Assembly (NCBI GenBank): GCA_036734105.1
Contig: DAIMZH010000004.1
Span: 1-64,000 of the forward strand
Source of the DNA: Azoarcus_F sp036734105
Lineage (GTDB): Bacteria; Pseudomonadota; Gammaproteobacteria; Burkholderiales; Rhodocyclaceae
Length of the DNA stretch: 64,000 bases
Reading direction: 5' to 3'
Shown: positions 53,908 through 61,837 of the stretch, one piece after another
Numbering within the stretch: position 1 is the first letter of the stretch
Layout of the letters: every line of letters starts with the position of its first letter
Notes under the pieces: model-generated
Seen by the model: only the letters and a program-made list of their open reading frames with translations
Database searches by the model: none
Told to the model about the DNA's origin: nothing
Made by a program: the position numbers and the translations under genes

Positions 53908-54944
53908 GCTGCATCACCCAGCTTGCGCGAAAAAGCGACGAACTCATCAAGCTTGCCACGTGCCGCACCGCTGGCAATCAGTTCGCGCGCCTGTACGATG
54001 CCATCGGCCATGGAGGGCACCAGATTGGCGGTGTAAAGCGCCGCGCCAGCGTTCAGAATGACGATCTCGCGGGCTGGCCCGGGTTTGTTGTCCAGCGCAC
54101 CATAAAGCATGTCCATGGATTCTTCGACGTTGTCCACGCGCAACTGCCTGTTGCTCGACATGGCCAGATCGAAATCCTCCGGGTGAATCTCGTATTCGGT
54201 GACCTCGCCATCTCGCAACTCGGCCACCATGGTTGACGCACCCAGACTGATCTCATCCATGCCATCCAGCCCATACACCACCAGCACATGATTTGCACCG
54301 AGCTGCTTCATGACCCGTGCCTGAATACCGACCAGATCGGGGTGAAAGACTCCCATCAAGGTGTTCGGGGCACCCGCCGGGTTGGTCAACGGCCCAAGAA
54401 TATTGAAAATGGTGCGCACCCCCATCTCACGCCGCACCGGAGCCACGTTCTTCATTGCGCTATGATGGTTTGGCGCAAACATGAAACCTATACCGGTGGC
54501 CTCGATGCACTCGGCCACCTGATCAGGATTGAGCGCCAGATTGACGCCCAGCGCCTCAAGCACGTCCGCACTACCACTTTTGGATGACACGCTGCGGTTG
54601 CCATGCTTGGCCACCCGTGCCCCACCCGCGGCCGCCACAAACAAGGTGGCGGTGGATATATTGAAGGTGTGCGCGCCGTCACCCCCGGTGCCCACCACAT
54701 CCAGAAAATGTTCATGCGGTGGATTTACATGCACTTTGGTTGACAGCTCGCGCATCACGGTGGCAGCCGCTGCGATTTCGCCTATGGTTTCCTTCTTGAC
54801 CCGCAGGCCGGTCAGGATAGCCGCAGTCATGACCGGAGAAACCTCACCGGCCATGATCTGCCGCATCAGGGACAGCATTTCGTCGTAGAAAATTTCGCGG
54901 TTTTCAATGGTGCGCTGAAGTGCTGCCTGTGCGGTGATTGTCAT
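53904..54944 (-). CDS. trpD: anthranilate phosphoribosyltransferase
   Basis: Transfers phosphoribose from PRPP to anthranilate, 346 aa. Conserved: DVVGTGGDGAHTFNISTATLFVAAAGGARVAKHGNRSVSSKSGSADVLEALG and FMFAPNHHSAMKNVAPVRREMGVRTIFNILGPLTNPAG. I use ATG 54944 (MTITAQAALQRTIENREIF); the frame extends to 54974, but those ten codons come from dispersed-repeat copy D. Confidence 0.95.
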   Translation of the reverse strand: MTITAQAALQRTIENREIFYDEMLSLMRQIMAGEVSPVMTAAILTGLRVKKETIGEIAAAATVMRELSTKVHVNPPHEHFLDVVGTGGDGAHTFNISTATLFVAAAGGARVAKHGNRSVSSKSGSADVLEALGVNLALNPDQVAECIEATGIGFMFAPNHHSAMKNVAPVRREMGVRTIFNILGPLTNPAGAPNTLMGVFHPDLVGIQARVMKQLGANHVLVVYGLDGMDEISLGASTMVAELRDGEVTEYEIHPEDFDLAMSSNRQLRVDNVEESMDMLYGALDNKPGPAREIVILNAGAALYTANLVPSMADGIVQARELIASGAARGKLDEFVAFSRKLGDAA

Positions 54945-54945
54945 T

Positions 54946-54990
54946 GTGGGACTAACTCCGGTTTGAAACCTCACCCATCCGGGTGTAGCA
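54946..54990 (+). repeat. dispersed element, copy D (trpD leader)
   Basis: Plus-strand core GGGACTAACTCCGGTTTGAA, ACCTC, then the hairpin CACCCATCCGGGTG. It occupies about half of the 103-base trpG-trpD spacer and abuts the trpD start, pointing away from trpD. Confidence 0.7.
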
Positions 54991-55047
54991 AAAGCGCAAT
55001 CGAAAAAGACCTGCGCTTGCGGTCAAGTCTGGGTTTGATGCACGCGC

Positions 55048-55629
55048 TCAGGCTGTCGCACGTACGCGTGCATCCAGAAAATTCTTCAGTAAGGCATGCC
55101 CGGACTCACTCATGATGGACTCCGGGTGAAACTGCACCCCCTCCACCTGCAGCGTGCGGTGACGCACGCCCATGATTTCCGAGTCCTCGGTCCAGGCGGT
55201 TATCTCCAGACAGTCGGGCAGGCTGTCACGCTCTATGGCCAACGAATGGTAGCGCGTGCACGTCAGGGGATTGGGCAAACCCTCGAACACGCCTGAGTTG
55301 TTGTGATGAACCGGAGACACCTTTCCGTGCATCAGTTGCTGCGCATGCACAATACGCCCACCAAAGGCGACCCCAATGCTCTGATGCCCCAGACAAACAC
55401 CCAAAACCGGAATTCGCCCGGCGAAAGCCTGGATGGCAGCCACCGAAACCCCTGCCTCCCTGGGGGTGCACGGCCCCGGCGAGATCACCAACTGGGACGG
55501 CGCGAGAGCGACGATCTGCTCCACCGTCACCTCGTCGTTACGCACCACCTTTACCCGTGCGCCAAGCTCGCCGAAATATTGCACCAGGTTGTAGGTAAAG
55601 CTGTCGTAGTTGTCGATCATCAGCAGCAT
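55048..55629 (-). CDS. trpG: anthranilate synthase component II (glutamine amidotransferase)
   Basis: Supplies ammonia to TrpE; may also serve folate synthesis. 193 aa class I amidotransferase with nucleophile Cys79 (VLGVCLGHQSIG), His/Glu in GVQFHPESIMSE and the start LMIDNYDSFTYNLVQYFGELG. AGGGG precedes the ATG. It heads trpG-trpD-trpC. trpE, usually just upstream in related bacteria, is not in the window. Confidence 0.95.
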   Translation of the reverse strand: MLLMIDNYDSFTYNLVQYFGELGARVKVVRNDEVTVEQIVALAPSQLVISPGPCTPREAGVSVAAIQAFAGRIPVLGVCLGHQSIGVAFGGRIVHAQQLMHGKVSPVHHNNSGVFEGLPNPLTCTRYHSLAIERDSLPDCLEITAWTEDSEIMGVRHRTLQVEGVQFHPESIMSESGHALLKNFLDARVRATA

Positions 55630-55881
55630 TTTTGGTCATCCCCTTGATTTTGCTTGCCCTTCGCGCTGATTGCCATAACAGCTTACCACTAGACCGCCGG
55701 TCTTCGTACTGGCTATCCACCGTACCCAAGCCGGCCAAGGATAAGACTTTTTGCGCTGATGTGGATTATCGTCTGCAAGGCCGGGCCACGTCAAAAACCG
55801 TTCTGGCAGAATCGACCTATCGCGGTACCCGCCCTGCCCTTGACTTGCGGTCGGAACGCAGCAACGCTTGATAATTCTGAA
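55630..55881. other. non-coding spacer upstream of trpG
   Basis: No gene recognised. No clear promoter or leader peptide with tandem Trp codons is visible upstream of trpG. The open frames crossing it have no family resemblance. Confidence 0.5.
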
Positions 55882-55927
55882 GGCATAAAAAAACCCCAAC
55901 CAAAAAGATTGGGGTTTAAATTTTGGT
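55882..55927 (-). repeat. distal att-like direct repeat, also a terminator hairpin
   Basis: Reads GGCATAAAAAAACCCCAACC..GATTGGGGTTTAAATTTTGGT on the plus strand and matches the tRNA-Phe 3' flank at 59989-60036 in the same orientation with a few mismatches. ACCCCAA/TTGGGGT forms a terminator stem with A/T runs on both sides. Confidence 0.65.
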
Positions 55928-56085
55928 CGTGCCATTGTAGCACGCAGCAAACCAACCGAAGAAGGCACCTCATGGGTGCTCCTGGCGCCCTCGGAAAAAT
56001 GAGGGGAAACGCTAAAACCGTCTTGGCTTCTCACTTCAGAAACGCCTTCATGGAGACCAGCCAACTCATGCGCAAGGAAACCAAG
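55928..56085. other. leader of the HTH gene
   Basis: Open frame continues upstream of the chosen HTH start (other ATGs at 55972, 56050 and 56068), but without recognisable domain content. No further gene seen. Confidence 0.4.
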
Positions 56086-56298
56086 ATGGACATTTCGTAC
56101 CTCAATCAAAAGCAACTCGCCACCCTCTGGGGCGTCAGCCAAGCCACCCTCGAACGATGGAGATCAGAGGGGATCGGTCCCAAGTACCTTAAATTCAGCG
56201 GTAGGGTCATCTACCGCAGAGCGGACATCGATGCCTACGAAGAATTTTGCTTGGTAACACCACATCAGGAAACCGGTCTGCTTACTCGCAGTTGCTGA
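56086..56298 (+). CDS. small helix-turn-helix (excisionase/AlpA-like) DNA-binding protein
   Basis: A 70-aa protein with a winged HTH of the MerR/excisionase type: LNQKQLATLWGVSQATLERWRSEGIGPKYLKFSGRVIYRRADIDAYEEF. Such proteins direct excision or regulate mobile-element genes. I use ATG 56086 (AAGGA upstream); 56050 is possible. It is the only plus-strand gene in the accessory block. No integrase accompanies it. Confidence 0.7.
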   Translation: MDISYLNQKQLATLWGVSQATLERWRSEGIGPKYLKFSGRVIYRRADIDAYEEFCLVTPHQETGLLTRSC

Positions 56299-56316
56299 CT
56301 CAAAGGCCAAACTGTA

Positions 56317-56841
56317 TTACAGGGCTTTCTTACCTTTCAGTTGCATCTTTCTGCGGAATGCACTGACGATGTTCTGAGTGATGTACAGCGGATTGACAGT
56401 GTGGATCGCGTCAGCGACTGCGATCGCCTCATCGACACTGAGATGTCCGGCCTCGACCAACTGGAGCATGATTTCCAATCCCCAGACAACCGAAACACCC
56501 TGCGCCGCACAGGCATCTCGTAAAGGACCATCGTTAGACAGGCAAGCCCAACCATGATCTCAGGCGAGCACCAGACATAACTTGTCTTCGAAGGACAATG
56601 GACCGCCGCGCTGAGATGCCTCTGTCAACTGGGCCAAGGTGCCGTCTACGACGGTCAATCCAATGGCCTGGCATTGCGCCTCATCAAGCTGTTCGACTTC
56701 GTCAAGCACAGCAGCAGCCACATAGACGGGGCCGACATGGTCAGCCACCAAACCCAGAATTTCCGGGCTGGTTTTGGCGTAGTCAATCAGAACATTCGCA
56801 TCAGCAATAAACCATGCTGTGGTTGATATCAGTTTGCCCAC
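56317..56841 (-). pseudogene. PIN-domain toxin-like gene broken by an in-frame TGA
   Basis: From GTG 56841 the frame codes FIADANVLIDYAKTSPEILG and SFEDKLCLVLA, then meets TGA at 56560-56562 and continues in the same frame as DHGWACLSNDGPLRDACAAQGVSVVWGLEIML to a second stop at 56317. The full 174-codon frame is a normal PIN domain; the stop replaces what is probably Arg (CGA to TGA) and cuts off the SND motif with a catalytic Asp. It overlaps the XRE/ImmA gene by 13 bases, as in a toxin-antitoxin pair. Confidence 0.8.
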
Positions 56842-57992
56842 GATTCGGCCAAATCCCGCATGTCAATGAGCTTGATGCCGAGAATCTCAGCTCCACGGGC
56901 CAGGGTAATTTCTCCACCCATGGTTGCTTGACGAACCAAGCGCCAAAGGCGGTCACCCTGGAAGTCATGGCGATCCATGCCTGCAGGCTCTGGCCCGGCC
57001 TTGTGCAAATCAGACAAAGCCCTATATGCATCGGCACCGACACCTTCAGGCTCATCCATTTTCAGCAGCACTTTGCTGTTGCGCTGCTGGTAGGCATTGC
57101 CAAAGTGAATCCACAAACGCCTGCGCTGATTTGGGTCAGGTAAGCCCTCGGTCAGCCGATACAGCACGGTACGCCAACTGACCCGAAACACGCGCTTGAC
57201 CTTGAGTACTCGGTCAAACAGCGGAAGCCCAACGGTGTCTTCCCACTCGCGGCGAAACACGTCATCAGGCATGAGGAAGTGCGAAGCGAACGCATCCGCA
57301 TCACGCTCCTCGTCCTTGTCTTCCAGCTCTTCATCAACCTGGTAGGCCTGCAAATGCATCAGCAAGTGGGCGAGCTCATGTGCAGCACTGAAAATCCAGT
57401 GTTCCACCGGCAAACGCTCCCAAGTGTTAACCACCACCGCCGGGCCACCATCTTCTTCGGACACCGACAACCCCAGGAAAGCATCGGTCGCCATGTTGAC
57501 CGACAGCACCTTAATGCCTTGATGCTCCAGCAGGCCACAGATGTCGTGCACAGGCTCGTGCTCGCACAGGCCAAAGTGAGAACGCATGGCAGCCGCGACG
57601 GCAGGAATGCCCTGCTGTCGTGCCTTGGCAGCGACCGCACGCAGCGAATCAAAATCTCTATGATCAGTGGCCTTGAGCAGGGTCTCTAGCTCAACGAAAT
57701 CGCGTAGTTTTTGCCCCACCTCAACCAACACCTGCTCACGGCGCTTGAGTCGCTTAAGGGAACGGAAGCGGACGCGCTTCAGAGCTGGCGCCTCCACCAG
57801 CAACTCGGGAACACGAACCTGCAAGACTTTGGCCAGCGCCCGCACAGTATCTGCGCGCGGCTCGGACTGACGACGTTCGATGTTGATGTAGGCAATCCGG
57901 CTGATCCCAGCCGCTTGCGCCAGCTTTTCCTGAGAAAGCCCGCGAGCGAGGCGAAGGCGCTGCAGGTTACAGCCAAGAGTATCAAGGCTCAT
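56829..57992 (-). CDS. XRE-HTH and ImmA/IrrE-type metallopeptidase fusion
   Basis: 387 aa. Residues about 8-60 form an XRE helix-turn-helix (LQRLRLARGLSQEKLAQAAGISRIAYINIERRQSEPRADTVRALA). The C-terminal half is a ImmA/IrrE (M78) domain with zinc motif SAAHELAHLLMHL (about residue 203) and the downstream acidic ligand in DKDEERDADAFASHFLMP. Such COG2856 proteins are antitoxin-like or anti-repressor proteases. The AGGAGG site favours ATG 57992. Directly upstream of the broken PIN gene, so it is probably that system's regulator or antitoxin. Confidence 0.88.
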   Translation of the reverse strand: MSLDTLGCNLQRLRLARGLSQEKLAQAAGISRIAYINIERRQSEPRADTVRALAKVLQVRVPELLVEAPALKRVRFRSLKRLKRREQVLVEVGQKLRDFVELETLLKATDHRDFDSLRAVAAKARQQGIPAVAAAMRSHFGLCEHEPVHDICGLLEHQGIKVLSVNMATDAFLGLSVSEEDGGPAVVVNTWERLPVEHWIFSAAHELAHLLMHLQAYQVDEELEDKDEERDADAFASHFLMPDDVFRREWEDTVGLPLFDRVLKVKRVFRVSWRTVLYRLTEGLPDPNQRRRLWIHFGNAYQQRNSKVLLKMDEPEGVGADAYRALSDLHKAGPEPAGMDRHDFQGDRLWRLVRQATMGGEITLARGAEILGIKLIDMRDLAESWAN

Positions 57993-58084
57993 TGATTTAT
58001 CCTCCTGCAACTGAGGAAGTTATCATACCATCGAAGTCTGTTTTTTTGTATACCGCAAAGTTCAATGCATGGAAATAGCACCTT

Positions 58085-58135
58085 GTGTTGCCTCGCCTCC
58101 TGATAAAGCCACATCAGGAAAGCAACCAGCCAACT
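58085..58135. other. small inverted repeat in the XRE/ImmA upstream spacer
   Basis: CCTGAT and ATCAGG form a short stem (about 58098-58120). The spacer 57993-58166 also holds TATGAT (about 58021-58030 on the minus strand), a possible -10 box for the XRE/ImmA gene. No matching -35 at 17 bases is convincing. Confidence 0.3.
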
Positions 58136-58166
58136 CTCAGGTGCTGACCCAGCCGTCTCGAATGCC

Positions 58167-58487
58167 TTACTTAGCCCGCCACTTTGCCAAAAGTCGAGCC
58201 TGCAATGCCTTGCGCTCCGGCTTCAACTGGCTGCGACGGGCCGCGATACGCTCCGCCATCTCGCGCTGGCGACGCGGATCGAACCACTGCTTCCCGTCCT
58301 TGGCCATATCCCAAGTGCTCGATACGGCTTGGCGATGCACTGGCAAAGGATCGCCCTCCGGACCAAGGGAAGCGAGTTGATCCCGCTCACGCGACCGCCA
58401 GCGCTTGTGCCACAGCCGCTTGTCATCTGCTTCCGATCGCGCTGTGGTGTGGCCGAAGATCGGCACTTTGCGGCGACTTCGACTCAC
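58167..58487 (-). CDS. small basic conserved protein of unknown function
   Basis: A 106-aa protein with a strongly basic start (SRSRRKVPIFGHTTARSEADDKRLWHKRWRSRERDQL) and a charged C-terminal helix (RQREMAERIAARRSQLKPERKALQARLLAKW). I recall similar small proteins with a SRSRRK.PI.G.T start in other proteobacteria, but no function. GTG 58487 overlaps the YggL stop by 4 bases and has GGAGG; last gene of the NTase-YggL row. Confidence 0.65.
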   Translation of the reverse strand: MSRSRRKVPIFGHTTARSEADDKRLWHKRWRSRERDQLASLGPEGDPLPVHRQAVSSTWDMAKDGKQWFDPRRQREMAERIAARRSQLKPERKALQARLLAKWRAK

Positions 58488-58864
58488 GGCGCCCCCTCCC
58501 ATCCATACCAGCCATCGACGAGGTCACCCGCGTCAGCGCTGGCCACGTCGGGCCGTTGCTGCAACCAGTCAACAATAGCCACCCTGTCTTCTTCGGTGGG
58601 CGAACCACGGCACCAGGCCGACACAACGCCATCAGTTTCCATCAATGGCAGTTGGCCACCCATCCCCCCAACGGCAAGCTGGCGCGACTCGATGAGCTCG
58701 ATGAACCCATCCCAAAAGGCATCATAAGCAGCATCGTCCATGGGCTGGCGGAACTGAACCTGAACCTCGAACACGAGTTCCTGGAACTCCCCAACACGCA
58801 GCTTCTTGCGTTGCCGACGATTCAGGCGTCGAAGTGTTCGGGCGGATGGCCACTGGTTCAACAT
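58484..58864 (-). CDS. yggL: YggL-family (DUF469) protein
   Basis: A 126-aa member of the YggL family: NRRQRKKLRVGEFQELVFEVQVQF followed by DDAAYDAFWDGFIELIESRQLAVGGMGG. E. coli YggL is linked to the 50S subunit. It overlaps its neighbours by 1 and 4 bases, showing strict coupling to the nucleotidyltransferase and the small basic protein, an unusual setting for YggL. Confidence 0.82.
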   Translation of the reverse strand: MLNQWPSARTLRRLNRRQRKKLRVGEFQELVFEVQVQFRQPMDDAAYDAFWDGFIELIESRQLAVGGMGGQLPLMETDGVVSAWCRGSPTEEDRVAIVDWLQQRPDVASADAGDLVDGWYGWEGAP

Positions 58865-59670
58865 CAGTTTTTCCTTTCAGCATCCAAGCGCAGCACGGTG
58901 TCCATCAACAGCCGATCCAGCACCGCAAAGTCAGTATCACGCGGCAAGGGTGGCAGCACCAATTCGAGTCGAGTCAGTTCGCTGTCGATGAAGGTGTTGA
59001 TGATCGGTAGGGGTTGGCCGAACTCCGACTCCATTGCTGCGCGCTTGATGGCCAGCAGGTGCCCAATCGCATCGAACAAGGCCGGACCAGTCACGATGGC
59101 ATCGACCAAATCCTGGAATCGCATCGGTGCCACACCCCGTCCCTGTTCGATCCACAGGGTGGCCAACAGCGGGCGCAACACGTACAGGTACTTCTTGAGC
59201 CGCACGGTGTCGCCACGCAGGTAATCCCGGTAGTTCTTGCGCGCCATGTGCACGTAGTGGTGAAAAGATCGCTCAGCCTGGTGCGTCTGCCGAGCGGCAT
59301 TCCGCATTGTCCGCAGAAAATCAACGTCAGCCCGATACACAACCGGCGAGTCCAGCCACTCGATCAGCGTGGCATTGCCTTTTTTCAGCAGACTGAGCGC
59401 CTTGCGCAATTCCCAGCCGTTGATATCGAGCTCGTCGGAAATTGGCACCTCGATGACATCGCGCTGTGCGCTGACCCGCAAGTACCATGGCAACGGGTGG
59501 ACGTAGATGAACCGGACGTCGTAATCGCTGTCGGGAGAAGCAAAGCCCCAGCCCCGACTACCGGACTCGCAAGCATAGAGGACGCGCACGCCATGTTCGG
59601 CTTCCATGGCCAACAGTCGATCAAGAATATCTGACCGAATGTCATCTGACACCGGGTGCGTTTCAACCAT
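58864..59670 (-). CDS. nucleotidyltransferase-fold protein (RlaP/YcgL, COG3541)
   Basis: A 268-aa Pol-beta-type nucleotidyltransferase. The motif GSRGWGFASPDSDYDVRFIYVHP contains GS and the paired Asp (DSDYD) for metal binding, followed by the typical helical part (YFHHYVHMARKNYRDYLRG-like and KKYLYVLRPLLA). The family is predicted to act on RNA or in conflict/repair systems; no direct evidence here. ATG 59670 is chosen over TTG 59685. It starts the three-gene row with yggL and the small protein. Confidence 0.8.
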   Translation of the reverse strand: MVETHPVSDDIRSDILDRLLAMEAEHGVRVLYACESGSRGWGFASPDSDYDVRFIYVHPLPWYLRVSAQRDVIEVPISDELDINGWELRKALSLLKKGNATLIEWLDSPVVYRADVDFLRTMRNAARQTHQAERSFHHYVHMARKNYRDYLRGDTVRLKKYLYVLRPLLATLWIEQGRGVAPMRFQDLVDAIVTGPALFDAIGHLLAIKRAAMESEFGQPLPIINTFIDSELTRLELVLPPLPRDTDFAVLDRLLMDTVLRLDAERKN

Positions 59671-60032
59671 ATTTTCGAAGACCAAAGTAGATAGACCGTA
59701 AGTCGGAAATCAAACCGGAAATACCCCTGTCCGCACAGCACCAAGAATCTGCCGTATGCGTAGGTCGTAGCGCGAAACCCTGCCATCTTTGATTGGCGCA
59801 ACCCATTGATCTTTATGGGTTTTTGTCATAACCTTTGCGGACTTCGGGCAAAAACACAAAGTCCCGCCCGCAGAGAGAAAGGGCCAATAGAGAGAGAACC
59901 GGGCGCCGAACCTGCCTAGCGGTGGCGAAGGCGAAGTCCGCAAGACTCCGAAGGAACCCGCGAGAACACGCGGGAGTTGGCGCAAACAGGCAATAAAAAA
60001 CCCCAACCGAAAAGATTGGGGTCCAAAAATTC
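59671..60032. other. spacer between nucleotidyltransferase and tRNA-Phe
   Basis: Holds a possible 39-codon minus-strand ORF (59710-59829, starting MTKTHKDQWVAPIKDGRVSR) preceded by AAGG; unrecognised and weak. The rest contains an inverted repeat CCCGCG..CGCGGG (about 59957-59973) and, at 59989-60032, the tRNA-flank repeat. Confidence 0.4.

Positions 60033-60036
<4 letters not shown>
59989..60036 (-). repeat. tRNA-proximal att-like repeat and tRNA-Phe terminator
   Basis: On the minus strand, directly after tRNA-Phe: ACCAGAATTTTTGGACCCC, then a hairpin ACCCCAATC/GGTTGGGGT and a T-run. It is the partner of the copy at 55882-55927. As a terminator it is convincing; as an attachment site it is inferred. 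Confidence 0.7.
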
Positions 60037-60108
<72 letters not shown>

Positions 60109-60249
60109 ATCGCAAAGAAGGCCGAATTATAGACTAGCGAGTTTCAACGTCAAGTATTTTTTTAAGAGGGTGATTCTGCTCGAACCGCCTGACCGACCCG
60201 ACTAATGGGCAGAAACTGATTGGCAACACACCGCAAGGCTGGAGCATCC

Positions 60250-60302
60250 CCGTCCGCCTTGCTCTGCACAGTGAGGTTTCAAAACCGGAGTCCGTTTTGC
60301 GA
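60250..60302 (-). repeat. dispersed element, copy E
   Basis: Minus-strand core CAAAACGGACTCCGGTTTTG, followed by AAACCTCACTG and a GC-rich region. The core itself is an imperfect inverted repeat (CAAAAC / GTTTTG). It points away from the M23 gene. Confidence 0.7.
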
Positions 60303-60390
60303 TCACGGTAAAAAACAGCCAAGCCACCGGCCCTGTCACGCGCAGCGGCACGTTACACGGGGGCACGTTACATTATTAACCCTTCACTCT

Positions 60391-60424
60391 TTACAGTAAT
60401 TTTCGAAAAGTTTGCTAAACTTTT
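60391..60424 (+). promoter_or_regulatory. candidate promoter with an embedded 19-bp palindrome
   Basis: TTTACA then 17 bases then TGCTAA is a plausible sigma70 promoter. AAAAGTTTGCTAAACTTTT (60406-60424) is a perfect 8-bp inverted repeat around GCT and overlaps the -10, as an operator would. Confidence 0.45.
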
Positions 60425-60449
60425 GAAAAATTTCTGCCAAAGGAGTCAC

Positions 60450-61781
60450 ATGCAGACTCAAAAAGTTGAAGCGCTCGCGCAAGGTGCTGAAAAATCCGTG
60501 CACGCCGGGCACTACATAATGCTCGCAGGCTTGGTTGCTGTCACCCTTTTTGGTGGCGTGATGGCAGTGGCAATGACGCCCAGCGAGTCCGACTCAGCCT
60601 TCGAGCCAGGACTTGTCGTGGAACGTCTTGGCATGCCTGAACTGGTCAAGATCGCGCCAGATCACGGTCTGCCATTCATTTTTGAAGACAGAATCCATTC
60701 CGGCGACAATGTGCAGTCAATGCTGAAACGCCTTGACCTCCAAGATGCTGAAGCGCTCGCCTTTCTGATGCGCGACGATGAGGCCCGCAATGTGCTGAGA
60801 CAATTGCGGGCCGGACGATCGTTCACTGTCACCGCCTCTGCAACCGGCGAGATTCTGTCGCTAAACCTCCCGGTCGGACGCAGCAGTGATCGCTACATCA
60901 TAGAGCGAAACGAAGACGGCTTCAGCAAGGCCAAGGAGTACGAATCAGTCGTCGATACGCTGGTTGAGATGCGCTCTGGCACCATTACGCATTCCCTGTT
61001 CGGCGCAACCGATGCAGCGGGAGTGCCGGATGGCGTTGCAAGCAGCCTGGCCCGTCTGTTCGGCACCCAAGTTGATTTTTCGCGTGACATACGCGCGGGG
61101 GACAGCTTCAGCGTCGTGTACGAAACCGTTTTTGACAACGGCACACCCATCAGGACCGGACGTATTCTCGCCGCGGAGTTCGTCAATCAGGGCAAGGCGC
61201 ATACAGTGGTGCTGTACCGCGAGGCTGACGGCAATGAAGCCTATTACACCCCTGAAGGGCATGGACTCAATCAGGCCTTTCTGCGCTACCCGCTGGAGTT
61301 CTCCCGCATTTCTTCGGGATTTGGTCGTCGGATGCACCCGATTCATCGCAACTGGCGCAGTCACAACGGAACCGATTTTGCTGCACCCACTGGCACCCCG
61401 ATCATGGCTTCGTCAGACGGCCGAGTGGATTTCGTCGGCAACCAGCGCGGCTACGGTAAAACCATCATCATTCAGCACCGAGACAACTACAAGACACTCT
61501 ACGCCCACCTGAACGGCTTCAAATCCGGCCTCAGCAAAGGCAAGCGAGTGCGCCAGGGCGAGGTGATCGGCTACGTGGGCCAGACCGGCTGGGCGACTGG
61601 CCCACACCTGCATTACGAAATCCGGATCAACAACGTGCCGCATGATCCCATGAAAATCGCGCTGCCACAGGCCCAGCCCCTGAACAAGTCCGAGCTGTCA
61701 CGTTTCAAGACCGAAACCGCTGATATGCTGGACCGGCTCGCCATTCTCAACTATCAGCCATCCTCTCTCTCAAGCCGCTGA
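60450..61781 (+). CDS. M23-family peptidoglycan endopeptidase
   Basis: A membrane-anchored murein hydrolase of 443 aa. One N-terminal helix (YIMLAGLVAVTLFGGVMAVAM), an OapA/LysM-like domain (SGDNVQSMLKRLDLQDAEA..), and a C-terminal M23 domain with zinc ligands in SHNGTDFAAPTGTP (about residue 305) and GPHLHYEIRIN (about 387). Resembles MepM-like D,D-endopeptidases. AGGAG precedes ATG 60450; 60423 is a poorer start. Ends before a bidirectional terminator. Confidence 0.92.
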   Translation: MQTQKVEALAQGAEKSVHAGHYIMLAGLVAVTLFGGVMAVAMTPSESDSAFEPGLVVERLGMPELVKIAPDHGLPFIFEDRIHSGDNVQSMLKRLDLQDAEALAFLMRDDEARNVLRQLRAGRSFTVTASATGEILSLNLPVGRSSDRYIIERNEDGFSKAKEYESVVDTLVEMRSGTITHSLFGATDAAGVPDGVASSLARLFGTQVDFSRDIRAGDSFSVVYETVFDNGTPIRTGRILAAEFVNQGKAHTVVLYREADGNEAYYTPEGHGLNQAFLRYPLEFSRISSGFGRRMHPIHRNWRSHNGTDFAAPTGTPIMASSDGRVDFVGNQRGYGKTIIIQHRDNYKTLYAHLNGFKSGLSKGKRVRQGEVIGYVGQTGWATGPHLHYEIRINNVPHDPMKIALPQAQPLNKSELSRFKTETADMLDRLAILNYQPSSLSSR

Positions 61782-61795
61782 TCAACTTGCCTATG

Positions 61796-61824
61796 AAAAA
61801 AGGCTCCCTGAGGGAGCCTTTTTT
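61796..61824. terminator. bidirectional terminator between M23 and erpA
   Basis: AAAAAGGCTCCCT GAGGGAGCCTTTTTT forms a perfect stem with A-run and T-run, serving the convergent M23 and erpA genes. Confidence 0.9.
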
Positions 61825-61837
61825 GTTTTCTTGAAAC

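Larger units (their letters stand above)
60109..60449. other. regulatory spacer upstream of the M23 peptidase
   Basis: No gene. Contains dispersed-repeat copy E, a direct repeat GGCACGTTACA (60347-60357 and 60362-60372), and an AT-rich stretch with a palindrome and candidate promoter. A minus-strand frame at 60134-60322 has no family likeness. Confidence 0.6.

Noticed and set aside
56337..56555. 72-codon minus-strand ORF after the PIN stop
   Set aside because: It is in a different frame from the PIN continuation, which alone shows recognisable PIN residues.
58184..59224. 346-codon plus-strand frame antisense to the nucleotidyltransferase-yggL row
   Set aside because: The minus-strand genes have overlapping starts and stops, ribosome sites and recognised motifs; the plus frame has none.
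60134..60322. 62-codon minus-strand ORF
   Set aside because: It overlaps dispersed-repeat copy E, has no ribosome site and no family resemblance.
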